A stretch of 64,000 bases of DNA, from NCBI GenBank assembly GCA_037952775.1, contig JBANAY010000004.1, positions 1,488,001-1,552,000 of the forward strand, read 5' to 3'. Position numbers and translations under genes: made by a program. Within the stretch, counting starts at the first letter, position 1, and each line of letters starts with the position of its first letter. Below, piece after piece: positions 1 through 13,300 of this stretch. Source of the stretch: Clonostachys chloroleuca (lineage: Eukaryota; Ascomycota; Sordariomycetes; Hypocreales; Bionectriaceae). The notes under the pieces were generated by a model. It saw only the letters and a list, made by a program, of their open reading frames with translations. It was not told the DNA's origin and searched no databases.

Positions 1-317
1 GACGGTGAGCTTTTGAATTGAAATGCTATGGCAAGAATTCTTAGCGCGAGGAACAACTAAAGGGATGTTCGTGGGTAATGCCTAACCATTTTCAGTTCGT
101 TTTCATTCGGGAAACGTTTATCACAGGGTTTGCAGTAGTCCTTGTAGTGATTCTTGTCGTCCATGTGCGCTTCTGCTGCCCTCCGATCTTGAAACAACTT
201 GTTGCACCGATCGCATTTTTTCTTTGGTTTTCTATGGCCCATTTCAGCCATGTGCTGCTTGCATGCTTCCTGAGTAGCAAATGTTTTAGGGCATGTCTCG
301 CATTTAGCCATCTTCAC
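1..317 (-). CDS. C2H2 zinc-finger protein, partial (runs off left edge)
   Basis: Three C2H2 zinc fingers are visible from an ATG at 317 (a second in-frame ATG is at 311). Finger 1 has the C-x2-C-x12-H-x5-H pattern around CETCPKTF, finger 2 around CDRCNKLF and finger 3 around CKPCDKRF. Exon 1 is 317-87. An intron at 86-26 (GTTAGG...ATAG) interrupts finger 3, and the exon starting at 25 restores its histidines with HFNSKAHR, so the gene continues beyond base 1. The H-x5-H spacing and the small basic linkers resemble fungal multi-finger proteins that bind double-stranded RNA or DNA; which nucleic acid cannot be told. The reading frame closes at 57 if the intron is not removed. Function beyond nucleic-acid binding is unknown. 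Confidence 0.75.
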
Positions 318-3028
318 AGTCTGGTGGTTGTTGCAGTGGATGATGTCGAGATCACAATAGTGAGGTCAAAAAGAAGTGAGGCCTGAAGCTCATCAATAAC
401 CCCGCACGGTATGGGCTGATGATACCGAAAACTCAAAATCATTGGTTGTCGGTTGCAGCCAACCAGCTTAAGTGCACATTCGTGAAGGCTCTACCTGGCG
501 AGTAAGCAGAATTACGGACCCGTCTTCGTAAGCTATTGTCTATGGACGTAGAGTTGTTTAAACCGGGTGAGTAAGCTTATAACGGTATTCGCTATGTGAA
601 GATCATTGTGATAACAGTATAACCACCAAGCAAGTGAGAGGACAGGGTCCTGGTTAAGACTTATGAGGACCTGAAAAGAGTGCATAGATTATTCACGAAC
701 AAATATGCTTTGATACCGTGCGTGATTGGCTTTTGGTGAGCTCATGTGTGCGTGTCTTCTCAATTGGCGATATTTGAGGCATTCGACACCACACGAGATA
801 GTTGACATGCTCTGAGCTGTACATATATACTCTTTTAATTGACCAGTTTGAGGCTGGGTAAGCTACGAGCCATGTTCGAAATGTTTAATAGACCGCTAGG
901 GGAGGCACAGTTCAAGTTGGCAAGCTGGGTACATATTATGCGCGCCCTGCCTTACTGGCTGTGTAAGGCCCCATCAGATTTATTCTCCCAGATTTAATAA
1001 ATACTACCTCCATAGTTAAGCATCGAGCGCACACAGAATATCATTGTTAAAATATGATCACTGGTTACGCGACCCAGTGTTGTGGAGATTAATGTAGTAT
1101 AGACCTGTCGCTGGTGTTACTGACCGTGCATATGCAACCTACACATAGAGTTGGAAATACATGGCCATTTAGAATTTGACATGTGTTTAGAGCTAATGGA
1201 CCCATAGACTGAATGTTTCGTGAAAGACGTTGAATGCCAATTTGCTCATGTTTTCCACAAATGAAAGACGCCTTGTCCCTCAATACTGCAGAAGAATGCA
1301 TTACCGACGGCATCAAGGGGAGAGACGAATGTCGATTACAAGTTAGAAAGCACCCATTAACATTTTGTTAGAGACTCGATCATGATGCTCCGAGGTTCGA
1401 GTTTTCTCAATAAAAAAAGATTGGATTCAGGCCGATATCCCTCAGGTGGTTTGAAGTGGGGACTTACAAAGGTACCATCCTCGCTTCTAGGATTATCTCG
1501 TGTTCTTACTCAGATGTAGCATGATAATCAGCTTGGAGTTCCTTCTAAACCTTGGTTTGCATATCATTGGCCGGTATCGGATAATTCGGTTGTATCGGGT
1601 TTGGTCCGCTTATTTTTCAGCCGTGAAAGGCCATGGGACTGTGACTGTTCTCGGGTTGCAAATATTTCGGAGTTCTCGCCAAGGCCCAACCTGCGTCCAG
1701 ATTGCAACTATCCTCCTGAATCCAATATTTCCTCGCTACCGCTTCGGCTTTACTCTTTCTAGACGGTTCGAGGCAGGTGGTTGACTACTGGTCCCATATG
1801 CAATGCAACATGCAACGCAGGGAGCAGAATACGCCACCGTTGCTTACCCGTGCGTAAACCGATCGTTGTAACCTCATAGCCGACTCAACTCCGATTGTCA
1901 CCTACCCAAGAGGTCATCTTGAGCTATCCGTGGTTATCCTATTGGGTATCAAAGCACCCACGCTGACACGAGTATCCTGGATATCTCTGTAGGGGTCCGA
2001 TAACCAAGCATGTCCCTTGTCTGCCAAGCACGAACGGAGAACCCCTATGAACTGGTACAATAAACTATCTGGGATTATCAAAAGAGCACACTAAATATCT
2101 CCAGTATTGAATATCAACCACTGCCGACGCTGCTCTAGTAAACAACATATCAAACAGCCAACCAGTAAGTGAGATATTACCAACCAAATAAATCGTGTGG
2201 AATCGATTCACAAAGCTCTGTATATTCAAGCCGGTCCATCCGGCCGTGATTTCTTCTGATGCCAGGATTTGAAATGTCGTAAAGATCATCACGGTGGGGG
2301 TTCATAATTCTGTGTGGAGTCTTGCACAAAATCTGTGCGGCTCAGAGTAAGCGCGCGCTATGCCGCCCTTAACGTGATGCAAACCATTCTAAACAAAGCC
2401 TCGTGCATTTTAAATACCACCTGAATGATGCATGAATAAACTCAAGGTTATCGCTCGTCGCGATTTGCTGATCTTTCGGTAAGGCGGGCCGTGTTGCGGC
2501 TGGATCCATGATTGATAGGGCAACGACGTGGGTTGTAATTTGGGCGTCATCGGAATGATAGATCCTTCAGTTGTTCGTTCCATCGCTCACTCATGCAGGG
2601 GCACCATGTTGCCGGTAGGGTCCCGGCCGGAAGCCTGCCGGACACAGGGATTCCTGCAAAACTGAGCCCAACGCAGGGTTGGTTTAGACCAGTATGAAGC
2701 AAGGATGGCAAGGTGTGGTCTATTTCAGCGAGTTGTTGAGAGATAGGACACGCAGTTGATGACCACCAGCCAGTCCAGTAGTCTATACGTAATACACAGT
2801 AAGAACATATCTGCAGGGCGGTATCGGCTGATGCATGCACAGGGAAAGTCTTCGTGTGAGAGCTCGTACATCGCTCCACCGTTGATTGCAACCGCAATAT
2901 CGGTTCGGAATGGTGTTTAGCTGAAAGGCAACGGATTACGATATGGCGGCAGTCAAAGTATAAAAAGGATGGGTTTTCTCACAATCATTTGAGCTGCCAG
3001 CAGGCCAGTAACATCAAGCTTCATTGCA
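318..3028. other. Gene-free, AT-rich stretch
   Basis: No reading frame here looks like protein. The open frames (for example 1500-1784 plus and 2547-2897 minus) have no family resemblance and no splice continuation. Base composition is AT-rich in parts, as in the other long gaps of the left two thirds. It may hold decayed repeats, but I could not recognise any element ends. Confidence 0.5.
2959..2967 (+). promoter_or_regulatory. TATA box of the subtilisin gene
   Basis: TATAAAAAG lies about 60 bases upstream of the ATG at 3029, a normal fungal core-promoter spacing. A strong TATA box suits an inducible secreted enzyme. Confidence 0.5.
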
Positions 3029-6000
3029 ATGCATTTCAATAGGTTTCTTCTAGCCCTGCCTTTGGCAGCTGGCTCGTTTGCGAACTCTTTTCATGTTCGA
3101 GATGATGATAAACCAGTGCAAGATATCAATATCAACAAGCAGTTCATAATTCAGGTTGAGCCGGTATGTATTTGCCTCTGCAAGTCAGAAATCTTTCCTG
3201 ACACAATTACTAGGGAACCGACTTGGAGGGTCTCAAGAAAGAATTGTCCTCAAATAACAAGGCCACGATCTTGAAGACCTTTGACTCTGACGTTTTCACT
3301 GGTATCACCATTGAATCTGATGGCTACAATGTGGACACCTTGAACACCATCGATGCAGTCAAGCAGAGCTGGCCTGTGTCGAAGGTCGAGCTCCCTCCTT
3401 TGGAGGATCTCGCTGAGTTGGTCCAAGTCAACGAGGCATCGAATTATTCGATCCACTCCTGGACTGGTGTTGACAAGGCACATAAAGCGGGTATCCTGGG
3501 TAAAGGTGTGAAAGTCGCTATTGTTGATACAGGCATTGAGTATACCCACGACGCTGTGAGTTTTCGAGCAGAGATTAGGATATGTAATCATCGGCTCACA
3601 CATTCAAGCTCGGCGGCGGCTTTGGCGCCTCATACAAAGTTTCAGGAGGCTATGACTTAGTTGGTGACGGAAGTAAGTATTAATAGTATCGGCTTGCAGA
3701 TTTTATCGGCGCTGACGAAGGCATATGATAGATTGGCCTATTGGTGCCCTCGCCCCTGATGACGACCCCATGGACAAGCGAGGCCATGGCACTCACGTTG
3801 CAGGTATAGTAGCTGGGAAAACAGACTGGTACATATTTCGTCTTTTCAAAACCTGGCTCTATGTTAACGCTATTTCAGGTTCACCGGCGTAGCACCCGAG
3901 GCGGAACTGCTCGCATACAAAGTATTTAGTACGGACGTAAGTCTTATCTTACACATCACGCTACCGCCCCCTCTTTCTGACCGTATCATAGAGTAACACT
4001 TACGATGATATTCTTATTGAAGCATTTATTATGGCATACGAAGCTGGCGTGAGTATTTCGAAATCTCCTATCGCTTGCCTCGGAGACTTACAACTAGACA
4101 GGCCGATATTATCACTTGCAGTGTTGGTGCTGCAGGCGGTTGGTCGAATGGTCCGTGGGCCACAGTTGCATCTAACATTGCTGAAAAAGGTGTCATTGTG
4201 ACAATTGCGGCATCGAATTCTGGATCCTACGGCCCATTCTATGCAAACTCCGGCTCGTCTGGCAAGGATGTCTTAGCTATTGCCTCAGCAAAGGCGGGAA
4301 CGCTCGCCGCCTCGCCATTTGAGCTCAGCTTAACCTTGGATGGGAAGACAACAACTTCTCAGGTTGGATACCGCTACAATTATAACCCTTGGACGTTCAA
4401 TGGCATGAAGATATATCCTCTATATAACGACACCACGAGAGATAATCAGGCGTGTACGGCCGACGACATCCCAGAGAATACCCCTGACCTGTCCGACGTT
4501 ATTGTGCTGATTAAACGAGGGCAATGCGACTATCTTGCGCAAGAATTCAACTTAATATCGCACAACGTGACCCAACTTATGTTTTACAACAATGGCAGCA
4601 GCCCTGATGATCCTATCTCGTGGCTTTCCCGCCCCAAGGCGTTGGTGGAGAAAGAGGTCGGGGAGGCGATTGTTGAGACAATCAAGGCCGGTGGAGAAGC
4701 AACGGTCGACTTCCAGAAGTATGCTGATGCTAAGTGGTATATGGGGATGTATAACGGTGTCGGAAATCGACCTAGTTACTTCACCTCATGGGGCGGCTTG
4801 TTCGATATGGATCTTAAACCAGATGTCGCTGCTCCTGGCGGAGAGATTCTGAGTTCTTGGCTTGGCAACACCTGGCGTATCGCGAGCGGTACATCCATGG
4901 CCACCCCATATGCGGCTGGGGTAGCCGCATTGTATTTGAGCAAATTTGGTGGCCGCGCTACCCATGGAGCAGGAGTGTCGAAGGCGTTCAACAACAAAGT
5001 AATCACCGGAGGCTCGTCAATGCCCTGGTCAATCGTTGATCAGACCTATCCAGATGATACTGGCTTCTGGGCTCCCACCATCCAAGCAGGAAGTGGACTG
5101 TTGAACGCATGGAAGGTTCTGACCTACACCACCACATTAGGGTCCTCAAAGTGGCTTCTCAACGACACGGAGCACTTCACTGGGACGCATAGTGTAGAAA
5201 TCACGAACAATGCAGATACTGAGGTTAAATATGAATTCAACTTGCAACCTGCAGCAGGTGTACAAGCCGCACCTTCAAGTGGTGTTGGGGTGGCGTTGCT
5301 CAATCAGATCAAACCTGTGGAAATGGTTCCCAGCGTTAAAATGCCCTCGGGCACTTTCAAAGTGGGAGCTGGAGAGACGAAGACGGCCGAGTAAGTAGAG
5401 CACAACAATAACAATGATACGACCATTGTCTAATCTACGTACAGCTTCACTTTCGACTATCCACGGGGACTAGACGAGAGCAAGCAACCTCTATACAGTG
5501 GCAAGGTCCTAATCAGTTCCTCATTGGGCGAGCAGCTCTCCGTCCCTTATTTTGGGGCAGCTTATAGTTTGAGAGAGGCTTACAAGGATATCTTCATTGA
5601 GGGAACTCCTTATCTTCGTTCACCTACTTATGATATTACGCAAAAGTCCAAGTAAGACCCCCGGGTTGACGAAAAGTCGGCGATTCTAATTCTCATATTT
5701 CGCAGTTTTACATTCGATGTGAGATTGGATGGTTCTACCAAACAAGATTACCCGAAAGCTTACGCTTCCTTTGCGTTTGGATGCGACGAGCTTCGCTGGG
5801 ATGTAAGGACAATCTCCATATCTCGCCATGACTTCCCTCCCCATCCAAGCCGTTCCTTAGTCTTGAAGCGTTCCTGGCTAATAGCGAAACACTAGATTTA
5901 TGAGTCTGGTTGGAAAGAGTCGAGCTGGACCTATCCTCCTGTCGTTGGAGAGGGCGGCTACCTCGGTGCTGCAACCTCGTTCCGCGATTCCGGAATCACA

Positions 6001-6241
6001 ACGTATTTTGATCCGACGAAGGACGACAAAGAAAACACAGTTCCATTCCCGATTAGAGCCACCCCGCGCAACATTATATCAGTTCCAGTCGCTGGCTATG
6101 ACCAATATCGATTTTTCTGGTTAGGGAAGCTGGCAAATGGTTCATACATCAATCCTGGAAAATACGCGTGAGTTTCGACCCCTGGCCCATTAAACAACTT
6201 ACCTCTACATCTTTAGTTCGGATCAAGAGAGAAGTGATTAA
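3029..6241 (+). CDS. Secreted subtilisin-like serine protease (S8, PA-domain type)
   Basis: Predicted secreted endopeptidase of about 880 residues. Exons: 3029-3163, 3214-3555, 3609-3672, 3732-3828, 3879-3936, 3992-4048, 4102-5390, 5445-5651, 5706-5802, 5896-6167, 6217-6241; all junctions keep frame. It starts with a hydrophobic signal peptide (residues 1 to about 19) and a propeptide. The catalytic triad is complete: Asp150 in AIVDTGIEYTH, His199 in GHGTHVAG and Ser516 in GTSMATP. Between His and Ser is a protease-associated (PA) insert, around CTADDIPENTPDLSDVIVLI and RGQCDY. After the peptidase comes a beta-rich Fn3-like region (THSVEITNNADTEVKYEF). This order matches the Vpr/C5a-peptidase-like subtilases of fungi, which degrade extracellular protein. 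The final exon is only 8 codons long and its use is the least certain part. No disabling mutation is seen. Confidence 0.93.
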
Positions 6242-7093
6242 TATGTGGATTTCCTAGCATGAGGTTCGCCGCGCTGAGGCCTTTGGGTGACAGGACGGTG
6301 TCGACTGACTGGGACGTTTGGGACACACCGGAAATCACAGTTCTGCCATTGTCCGATTAGTCCCTTGGAGGAATATAGGGGAGGGAGACACGTCCCGTTT
6401 TATGGTCAATTTTATCCTCCACACGTTGCAAGATGTGCACAAGCTTTTGAATTGAGCCTTAGTCTTTCTGAGGAATCTCGAATTTGGTTTCAACCTCGAA
6501 TTTTGTGTTGTAACACATCCTATATATATGTTGATTGCAGGATAGCCATGGAATAAGAACTGTTGAGGAAACCCGGAACAACACGCCCAGGATGACCTTG
6601 TGGTACGCCTCAACAAAAGAATGTCGCCTATGTTCTCAGATCTTCAAATCTTAGATTAAGCATTAGTATTCCTGTAATCGAACCAAATAAATAAGTTATC
6701 TATGGTACATCAATAAATGTCTGCTCTAACTCCCCCATTGCGATGGTTTCAAGACATTGATACTCCCGAAGCTGAATTATTTCTAGCTTCGAGCTCCAAA
6801 TTATGACAAAATCTCACATTGACCGTTAACGAGAACACCTGTCGTCATCGGTGTTTCGAATTTCAGATAAATGTAACATTTCAGAGGTTGGAGTGTTTTA
6901 CAAGGTTGAGGAGTATTAATAATCTGCCTCTGCCTTTGGGTCGCTTAGCTGGCTAATAAATTGGCTGCGTCATACTCGATGCTCCGGCAAATGTGGGGTT
7001 ATCGAAAAACCAAAGAGATTTTTGTCCTGGTTACACCACCCAAAAACTCACCCATCTCTCACACCAGGCGCTGGTGGAAGTTACGAGGGAAGT
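6242..7093. other. Intergenic region
   Basis: No convincing coding frame. It contains the 3' flank of the subtilisin gene and the AT-rich promoter side of the F-box gene. Confidence 0.5.
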
Positions 7094-8519
7094 ATGCCAA
7101 ACTTAGCCAGCCGCCAGGCCTTGGCACTGCCCGAGATCCTGACACCAATCCTTGGCCTTGTGGATGACGACGACGGCTGCGGTACACTCGCAGCAGCAGC
7201 TCGAGTGAACACAGTGTGGTTCGGCTGTGCCACTGGACTTTTGTGGAAGAAAATCAGCGGCGCTGCCCTTGGCTGTGTGCCTGCGCACCGGAGACAGGTG
7301 TACGCTTCTAAGATTGAAGCTATAGTCTTTACGGCCGAGGATGGAGACCTGCACGAGCCATTCAGAGAGCTAGAGTTTGCTCTCCTAAGGGAGCTCACTC
7401 TGCACACATATCATCCAGGGCCAGGGAAGGCAGCATTGTACCATCTACGCCAGTATTGTCGTCCAAGACTAGATAAATTCTACTTCTTCGGCGGCGAGTT
7501 GGATCAAGAATTCATGTCATACCTACAGAATACTTGCCGAGACCTTACAAGATTATGGGTCGACCTGCCCGGGCACAAGGTTACGGTGGATTCATTCTTC
7601 GACTTTGTTTCCGCATTTAAGTCTCTCGAAGAAATTCATCTCAAGCGTGGAATTGATCATTTACTTTCGGATAAACTTCTCTTCTACCTTGCGCGTCAAC
7701 CAAACCTCCGAGAACTGGACATTGGCCACTATCTCTCCCCAAGGCTTCTCTCTGACATCTCACGGAAAATACCCGGCGCATTTCCAGCTCTTGAAAGTCT
7801 CGGGGCCACAATAGACTCAGCCTGTGTTCCTGCAATTACCCACACTCTAAAGCATGTTACCCGCCTTGATCTCACGATCCTCGACGCTGAACTCGACGCC
7901 TTGACGATCCTCGGGTCGACTCTAAGGCTACAGAAAATCAAGATTCTATATGACTGCAGTATCCAATTCACCGCAAGCCAATTACTTGCCCTCAAGCCTC
8001 TCCGGAATCTGGAGAATCTCGCTATTCGGTCGACTCCTGGCACAATCGAGGTCTCTCATCCCTCCGGCTCTCTTTTCTGCGATGAAGACTTCCAGGAGCT
8101 TGTCTCTGGGATGCCAAATTTGCGCTCTCTCGAACTCGAAAGTATTGCAGACTTAGAAATTGAATCCCTTCGCTCACTCTCTGCCAGTTGCCCGATGCTG
8201 GAAGAACTCGAATTGTTGTCACCATTCGATCTGCAGACGCTATTGACAAAGGCAGGGGACGAGCCCATCTTCCCTCATCTCAGGAGATTCGAGATTAGCG
8301 GCATCCCTGATCGAATCTTCAAATCAATGGAGTGAGTTGAACTGTATTTTAATGTGATGTAGTCAACACTCTGTACTGACTAGAACGTGCTAGTGATTTA
8401 GTCATGACAGCAACAAATGTGTTTACGCTAATGGAACACCACTTTCCCGAATTAGAGACTTTATATCTAGGAAGGGACGATCTATTAGCGGAAATTATAA
8501 CGGCAATGTTTTATGAGTC

Positions 8520-8552
<33 letters not shown>

Positions 8553-8619
8553 GTCTGAAGCTAGGGAAGATGATATACCAGAGAACGGGACATTTGAAGT
8601 AGTGACACGCGGCAAGTAG
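7094..8619 (+). CDS. F-box/leucine-rich-repeat-like protein with Asp run
   Basis: Predicted 487-residue protein in two exons, 7094-8331 and 8394-8619. The intron GTGAGT...CTAG removes a TGA at 8333 and continues the last repeat. Residues about 8-55 (ALPEILTPILGLV ... AARVNTVWFGCATGLLW) fit an F-box. The rest is a series of leucine-rich segments (LRELDIGHYL, NLENLAIRS, LRSLELESI, MLEELELLS, LETLYLGRD) spaced about 25-50 residues apart. F-box/LRR proteins usually act as substrate adaptors of SCF ubiquitin ligases through Skp1; the substrate cannot be guessed. Near the C-terminus is a run of ten Asp encoded by a pure GAT microsatellite. The ATG at 7094 is chosen because the F-box follows directly and the frame upstream of it is unlike protein. 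Confidence 0.8.
8521..8550 (+). repeat. (GAT)10 microsatellite inside a coding exon
   Basis: Ten perfect GAT units encode ten Asp in exon 2 of the F-box gene. Pure codon repeats like this change length easily while keeping frame. Confidence 0.95.
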
Positions 8620-10300
8620 CCATATCCTTGCTAGAATGCAATCATAAAATAAGCATCTTATAGGCCATGACATTGAAATTTGGCCATTTCGCTTATGAAA
8701 GCTCGTACGGTTGCCTCATGCGAGAGCTGTCTACGGAGAAATAGTCCTCTTGCATTGAGCATCAAAAAGAACGAAAGCATTCTCTAACCGCCTCCAAAAA
8801 AACTCCAAGCCTTATACACTTGGGAACGGCTATCTACGCCATTCACCATATCACGGTGTTCATGCCCTGCGACAATGTCTCTGATGATTAAACGAAGTAA
8901 ACGCCAGCTCCACCGGATTCAGCAACTCGCAAGTTGCAACATGAACAACATCTGTTTCTGTTCAGAGCATTCGAGATCCTTCTTCCCGTGTTGCAAAAAA
9001 GAGTCCTTAGAGATTCGGGTGGCTGGATGCCCTACACAAAGGATTTAATCAGTCAGACTCAACCAAATATTGAGATATACCTCCAGCGTCACGCTGGGGG
9101 GGGATATGTGCCATCAGAAGCGCTGCTCGAAGAGTATGTATCGCGGAACTTATGTACACCATATTTATATCGGGCGGCGGGGATGGGATGATATAAACTC
9201 TCACGTAAAGTAGGCTAGAGCGGCCATGGAGAACCAATGATTCGACTCATAAGAATTTCTTCCACTTTTGTATCCTCAATACAGCTATGAGGATATTTTA
9301 TAAGAATACTTACGCTATCTAAGGAATACTAATCATCTTTCTGTGCTTTATCAGACCACCATTTGGAAGAGGGATACTGTGGCGTATTAGTTTGTCGTGA
9401 TGGAGAGTTTGGTACTCCCCTACCCCAATTGGTTCACTAATTTTTCGCTTCTCCGAGGATCATATGCTCTTTTCCCGTAATACTTTCTGTGTACTTGCCA
9501 AAGGAGGCACGATTGCACAATTGACTTTCTCTCATACAGGAACTATGTCAGATGACGGCATTCATAGAGAGAGAGACGCCGATCAGGCACCGTTATATCC
9601 ATTCTCCTTCCTTCGCTCCCCGACAGTACTCCGAGTAATGTCTCCATATGACAATACGTGTCTTGGTGCTGGTGCATGAATATGTAATGACCTCACGTGT
9701 GGGCTGCTACAGTTCCCGTGCTAGATCCGCCGTCGGGACAGCTGGAAGCTCAAAGCTATGTCTCTCTAGCTAGGCAACACCAGTCATTGCTACTTTGTGA
9801 CTTCCTAGAACTTTGTTTGGGAGGTAGCCGGACTCAACGGGCCATTCTTCATCAATGACGAGATCCCGACGCAACCGAAAGTCTAGACGTGGCCTCTGAC
9901 CAAACACCAAACTCTTCCCCCTCCATTCGCGGATGCTCGGCACGACCGTGCGATAGGCATCACAAGACACTTCTCTCACAATCCCCCTCATGCCTTCCCT
10001 CCAATTCATCGTAGTCGGAGACGTCCGTCTGGTAGGAGTGGGCGGAGACGCGAGGAAACGCGAGCTCAGTCACAGCTGATGTTGATAGCCTTTGCCCAAT
10101 TTAGCTCACTCGACGTAAACCCCTCGCTCTATAATATGATTATGATAAATATTTTCTCTCTACCTTACTTCCTCTGCAATTGAATGCCTCTCCTGTCCAT
10201 GTGTGTTTTGATACTGTGATCTTTGAGGCTGCCTAGAAGACACTACTTCCACTCCCACTTTGCGGCTCCCACCTGCATTTCCACCGGTCGTGCCATCGCC
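8620..10300. other. Intergenic region
   Basis: No supported gene. A frame at 8934-9191 gives a protein-like but unrecognised 85-residue stretch without a clear start context or splice partners. The last few hundred bases are pyrimidine-rich and are the promoter and leader side of the H+-ATPase gene. Confidence 0.5.
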
Positions 10301-13300
10301 ATGAACCACCTTTTCCACCGCAAGAAGAACGGCGGCTCCTCCTCATCGGCTACGCAAGATGTCGAGGCAAGTGCAGCGGATGCGCCGGTGCCCGGTGCCG
10401 AGATTGGCAACGAGGACACCGGGGAGAAGCTGAGCGAGTACAGCGCCCTAGATCGCTACATCTCCAACTACCGCGACGACCGCAGCCGCGCGGACGAAGA
10501 AGAAGGCGAGGCCCAGAAGAAGCGGCCGAAATGGTGGCAGTTCTGGAAGACGTCGAGCAAGCCGGCCCAGTACAACGAACCCACCCCGCCCAAGGTCCCA
10601 GAGGAATGGCTCGATGAAGATATCCAGACCGGCATCTCCTCGTCAATGGTCGCGGAGCGGAGAAAGGTGTGTGGGTGGAACGAGCTGACGGCCGAGAAGG
10701 AGAATATCTTTGTCAAGGTTTTGAGCTACTTTAGGGGCCCGATCTTATATGGTAAGCGGACCATTGTTCGTTTCGTCATTCAATTACATACATTTTGAGC
10801 AATTGAGTACACTGAGACAGAGCGAAGAATGCTAAGTGGAAATAGTCATGGAGATTGCGGCGCTGCTGGCACTCGGCTTGAGCGACTGGATTGATTTCGG
10901 CGTCATCGTGGGAATCCTGCTGCTCAACGCCTTTGTCGGCTTCTACCAGGAGAAGCAGGCAGCGGATGTCGTCGCGAGTCTCAAAGGCGATATCGCGATG
11001 CGCTGTCAGGTCATACGAGATGGCCGGATGCAAGAGAGATTCGCACGGGAGTTGGTCCCAGGAGATGTCGTAAGTTCATAGCCATCATTCCTTTTCCTAC
11101 TTCAACCCCTTTCGAGTTCGGCAGCGGCTGATAGCGTACCTGATGAAAGTTCCTCGTCCAAGAAGGCGATACTGTAGCAGCTGACGCGCGCCTCATCTGC
11201 GACTATAACAAGCCCGAGGATCAAGAAATATACAGGCGTCTACGGGCAGAGGACAAACTCGGCCATGAAGACGAGGAGTCGGAGAAAGATGACGACGGTG
11301 ATCAGCGCCGCGGGTCAACTTACAATCAGCAGCGTCGCGGATCAGTCTACGACTACCGGATGCACTCCATCGTCGCTGTCGATCAGTCCGCCATCACTGG
11401 CGAGTCCCTAGCAGTCGACAAGTACCTGGGCGAGCTCGTCTACTACACCACGGGATGCAAGCGTGGTAGAGCTTACGCCGTCGTGGTCGCAACGGCCAAG
11501 GACTCGTTTGTTGGCCGCACCGCGGATCTTGTTCAGGGCGCAAAGGACCAGGGCCACTTCAAGGCTGTCATGGATAACATCGGAACATCTTTGCTGGTCT
11601 TGGTGTTGTTTTGGATCCTCGCTGCATGGATCGGAGGTTTCTTCCGAAACATTGGTATCACGGAGCCAGGCTCGCAGAATCTTCTCCATTATGCTTTGAT
11701 CCTGCTCATCATCGGAGTGCCCGTCGGTCTTCCTGTCGTGACCACTACCACCCTTGCCGTTGGAGCTGCGTATCTCGCCAAGCAGCGGGCAATTGTGCAG
11801 AAACTCACTGCCATTGAATCATTGGCTGTAGGCCTCCCTTTCTCTTCACCCTCTTCTGGTTCTTCTGAGTACACAAAACTGACCGTATGGACTGTAGGGC
11901 GTGGACATTCTTTGCTCCGACAAGACTGGCACATTGACTGCAAACAAACTCAGCATTCGCGAGCCGTATGTATCCCCAGGTCAGGATGTCAATTGGATGA
12001 TGGCTGTGGCCGCACTGGCATCATCGCACAATCTCAAATCCCTCGACCCCATAGACAAGGTCACAATTCTCACTCTCAAACGGTACCCCCAAGCCCGTGA
12101 GATCATGCAGCAGGGCTGGGTCACTCAGAAATTCACCCCCTTTGACCCCGTCTCCAAGAGGATCACGACTGAGTGCCGACTGGGAAATGACACTTTTGTC
12201 TGCGCCAAAGGAGCCCCTAGAGCCATCCTCAAATTGTCCAATTGCACCGAGCAGCAAGCAACCGAATACAACATGGAAGCCAAGGACTTTGCGCGACGCG
12301 GCTTCCGATCTCTGGGAGTCGCATACAAGAAGAATGACGGGGACTGGATTCTTCTAGGTCTACTCTCCATGTTTGACCCGCCGCGAGAGGATACCGCACA
12401 GACGATTCTTGAAGCAGCTCAGCTTGGCGTCCCGGTGAAGATGCTGACTGGTGATGCCATTGCCATTGCTAAGGAGACCTGTAAGATGCTCTCCCTCGGG
12501 ACCAAAGTGTACAACTCCGAGAGACTCATCCACGGTGGTCTGTCTGGAAGTGTTCAGCATGACTTTGTCGAACGCGCAGATGGCTTCGCCGAAGTGTACC
12601 CTGAGCACAAGTACAAGGTCGTCGAGATGCTGCAGCAACGAGGGCATCTGACAGCCATGACGGGTGACGGCGTGAACGACGCCCCATCCCTCAAGAAGGC
12701 CGACTGCGGTATTGCCGTCGAGGGCTCTTCTGAAGCCGCGCAGGCAGCCGCTGACATTGTCTTCCTTGCGCCGGGTCTTAGCACCATCGTCCTGGCCATC
12801 AAGACAGCACGGCAGATTTTCCAGCGGATGAAGGCATATGTCCAGTATCGTATTGCTCTCTGTCTCCATCTTGAGATCTATCTCACCCTGTCGATGATCA
12901 TCATCAACGAGACCGTGCGAGCAGACTTGATCGTTTTCCTCGCGCTATTTGCCGATCTAGCCACCGTCGCCGTCGCCTATGATAACGCACACTGGGAACC
13001 TCGTCCAGTGGAATGGCAGCTGCCCAAGATCTGGATCATGAGCATCATCCTCGGCATCCTCCTCGCCGCGGGCACTTGGATTATCCGTGGAACCTTGTTC
13101 CTCACCAACGGCGGAATCGTTCAAAACTTTGGCTCCGTCCAGGAGATTCTCTTCCTCGAGATTGCCCTCACAGAGAACTGGCTGATCTTCGTCACCAGGG
13201 GCGCCAGGACGTGGCCCTCCTGGCAGCTTGTCGGCGCCATCTTCGGCGTCGACGTCATCGCCACCCTCTTCTGCTTATTCGGCTGGCTGTCCGGACGTCC

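Noticed and set aside
8934..9191. 85-codon plus-strand frame with protein-like stretches
   Set aside because: No family resemblance, no start context and no splice partners; could be a relic, but not supportable as a gene.
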